Program-made: the position numbers and the translations under genes
Part shown: positions 63,701-64,000 of the stretch, one piece after another
How positions within the stretch are numbered: position 1 is the stretch's first letter
Layout of the letters: the number at the start of each line of letters is the position of its first letter
From: CACIIZ01 sp045565285
GTDB taxonomy: Bacteria > Pseudomonadota > Alphaproteobacteria > Rhodobacterales > Rhodobacteraceae
Assembly (NCBI GenBank): GCA_045565285.1
Contig: JBJLFR010000035.1
Location: forward strand, 1 to 64,000
Direction of reading: 5' to 3'
DNA: 64,000 nucleotides
Notes under the pieces: model-generated
Told to the model about the DNA's origin: nothing
Seen by the model: only the letters and a program-made list of their open reading frames with translations
Databases searched by the model: none

Positions 63701-64000
63701 GATCTTTTCTCCAGCTACAAGCTCTTCTGCTCCACTAAGACCTAAAGCCGTATTGATAGCAGAAGCATCATTTGAATCAAGATTGATAATGGCATCATTA
63801 TTAACTGAACCCTGAAGCTCAGCCTGGTTAGCATAATTCTCTAACTGTGTCGCTTCTTGATCTGTTAATTCAAGGGGTGGCCTAACCAGGTCACCCTGTT
63901 CATTAACTATCATGATCGTTTTACCGTCTTCAGAAAAAGTAACTTTTTCTCCAGCTCCAAGCTCTTCTGCTCCACTAAGATTCAAGGTTGAATTGATAGC
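60710..64000 (-). CDS. Large repeat-rich RTX protein (5' end beyond window)
   Basis: The frame is open from the stop at 60710-60712 to the right edge, 1096 codons. The apparent start TTG 63983-63985 is only a Leu inside a repeat, since the preceding codons AINST continue the pattern. The visible part has at least nine tandem units of about 80 residues, a short Thr/His/Gly linker, then RTX nonapeptides (GRTGNDVLLGYGGDDVIKGGSGDD and further copies), GGSGADTFSIG, an MDIDGDGSG calcium loop and a C-terminal domain ending LTWVSEV. This is the layout of a type I secreted surface protein or adhesin. DNA composition is richer in G+C than neighbours. No exporter gene is visible. Confidence 0.85.
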   Translation of the reverse strand, partial: AINSTLNLSGAEELGAGEKVTFSEDGKTIMIVNEQGDLVRPPLELTDQEATQLENYANQAELQGSVNNDAIINLDSNDASAINTALGLSGAEELVAGEKITFSEDGKTLMLVNETGDVIAPPVTLTDAQQQEIGAYADKAEIQGDLRPEGIIQLSDADATAISGVLELAGGEALVAGEKVAFNDDGTQMVVIGANDEIIGGPITLTTGQVAFMQNYADKAELQVKAAELEGDIQKEEIITIDATDASAVNNVLGLTGGDALAADTKITFSEDGETMLIVNDAGEVLGDPIVLDQAKQNALNDYADRAEQQGSLNQDEVITVSSSDATAINQALGLTGPDIIIENDTITITDDGKMLVIDQYGDLVGNPIPLNETQKTALASIEAQVDSQGQVAELEGGINKEEIITIDAGDATAVSGILGLTGNDALAPDTKITFSEDGETMLIVNDNGEVVGDPIALDAAKQNQLNDYASRAELQGSLEDSDTITLDATDAQALNDALGNDGRITENARVTFSEDGSEMFVLDTNGKVMGQSILLDETKQNAIKDYADKVEIQSSLNDAEVVKIDATDAAVLNAVLGAEIPGGLAADANIAFNEDGTQMVVLDDQGLVVGAPITLDETAQLALGQYAEKAEAQGDIHDEGIIGLDTTEVAELNTALGLTGNDALAPDTKVTFTDDGKLLVLDANNEIIGNPITLDEAEKGELSGYIERRDTALEMAGVPTGDATTHGTHGTAAAGSGSKATGPLVFKLGDGIKNVYFGGSRDINVYGNDEDNIIVGNQGNNKIFGRTGNDVLLGYGGDDVIKGGSGDDFVDGMEGADRVYGQRGDDTLVATGSFDGEYDEEAQDLLSGGSGNDTLIDAANKDYSGQTSLLGGSGADTFSIGVMHHDLDFSTGAPVETWDHSERNVKTHLADLTSSDSLDFLALMEIAPGEGETAIAMDIDGDGSGTGTRISLDSSGSVASIDLSSGEGEVNTLLSVAEGLAIDASDLVDWAVGDIITDDMLAQMIAGGAPTTTIDAITAGTTTITQTHIDLMDEDAPMLNLSGQIGISHATETTIVAALTTATVKSAETAFGSADSGGAMDHYGITDDLTWVSEV
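61355..61705 (-). other. RTX calcium-binding region of the large repeat protein
   Basis: Encodes successive GGxGxDxux-type nonapeptides, from YGNDEDNIIVGNQGNNKIFG to LLGGSGADTFSIG, interrupted by an acidic insert (GSFDGEYDEEAQ). Such repeats fold into a calcium-bound parallel beta roll outside the cell after type I secretion. Confidence 0.88.
61847..64000 (-). repeat. Tandem ~240-bp coding repeats (at least nine units)
   Basis: Units of 78-87 codons, with first codons at about 63742, 63502, 63241, 63001, 62743, 62503, 62269 and 62029 and one partial unit at each end. The shared protein core is (G/E)L(T/S)G..AL....(K/T)ITFSEDG.TM.IVND.GEV.G.PI.L...(K/Q)Q..L..YADRAE.QGSL....ITIDATDA.A.N.AL. 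Units starting at 63241 and 62743 are closest, nearly identical in the SEDGETMLIVND segment at DNA level, which suggests recent internal duplication. Two units (63502 and 63001) carry an extra AELEG insert. Confidence 0.85.

Noticed and set aside
63983..63985. TTG as start of the large RTX gene
   Set aside because: The upstream codons AINST continue the repeat pattern to the window edge, so the TTG is an internal Leu and the true start is outside the window.
61847..64000. CRISPR array or intergenic repeat
   Set aside because: The periodic signal lies inside one long open frame, units are about 240 bp and diverged; there is no short repeat with unique spacers.
1..64000. Insertion sequences, integrases, attachment sites, phage genes
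   Set aside because: No transposase, integrase or phage-like frame was found, and neither tRNA gene is followed by a duplicated 3' end.
1..64000. Riboswitches or other structured RNAs
   Set aside because: All leaders are short and AT-rich; none shows a recognisable conserved riboswitch core. A covariance-model search would be needed to exclude small ncRNAs.

Overview
The window reads as chromosome from a streamlined, AT-rich Alphaproteobacterium, probably marine. By eye it is roughly 30% G+C; I did not compute this. The evidence for the class is gene content and order: an F0 ATP synthase operon atpI-B-E-F'-F without F1 genes, a rsfS-rlmH-gpmI-ctpA-rppH block, a mutT-argJ pair divergent from secA, DinB with an N-terminal zinc ribbon, a zinc-free bL36, DUF1285, DUF2794, HspQ and a CHCC zinc-finger protein of the NDUFS6 type. 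I cannot assign a genus. Genes are packed tightly, several convergent pairs share their stop codons, and every intergenic gap is below about 210 bp. No IS element, phage, CRISPR array or rRNA was seen.

Layout. 1-5.8 kb: 5' end of clpB, pyrF, dinB, an N-formylglutamate amidohydrolase-like gene, tRNA-Val(GAC), rpmJ, an FMN-dependent lactate dehydrogenase-like gene and a DUF1285 gene. 5.8-15.7 kb: housekeeping, with rppH, ctpA, gpmI, rlmH, rsfS, ilvE, an orphan OmpR-type regulator, an SH3 protein, a 2-hydroxyacid dehydrogenase, a MoeB/ThiF protein, cysK and dut. 15.8-23.2 kb: a 40-residue lipoprotein missed by ordinary length cut-offs, rmuC, mutL, lspA, tRNA-Ser(GCU), an alpha/beta hydrolase, a YjbQ protein, a UMF1-type transporter and a PEGA lipoprotein. 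23.3-25.8 kb: a secreted beta-rich protein with a lipobox, then a DUF1624 membrane protein.

25.9-35.1 kb is the main accessory block, a nonulosonic acid (pseudaminic-acid-like) surface-sugar cluster. On the + strand it has an aldo/keto reductase, an SpsF-type nucleotidyltransferase fused to a class III aminotransferase, a PseG-PseH fusion, a NeuB/PseI synthase and a capsule-type glycosyltransferase. On the - strand it has PseC and PseB. Together these can account for every step from UDP-GlcNAc to a CMP-activated sugar, with the SpsF domain as the only candidate for the CMP-transfer step. The cluster abuts an eda-pgi-waaA operon (Entner-Doudoroff aldolase, phosphoglucose isomerase, Kdo transferase).

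38.7-56.9 kb returns to housekeeping: mutT, argJ, secA, map, sfsA, a CinA/MoaB-like gene, polA, a zinc-finger gene, a HIT gene, an adenosine/PfkB kinase, the F0 operon, an SLT-like lipoprotein, hspQ, a gamma-glutamyltransferase, a DUF2794 gene and uppS. 56.9-64 kb is a second accessory region on the - strand: an M10/serralysin-type protease with both a lipobox and RTX repeats, a cyanophycin-synthetase-like ATP-grasp protein whose Mur-ligase half looks degenerate, and a large RTX protein built from at least nine units of about 80 residues. That last gene runs off the right edge, looks richer in G+C than its surroundings, and ends in a clear intrinsic terminator. The accessory regions point to a cell surface decorated with nonulosonic acid and carrying or exporting calcium-binding RTX proteins.
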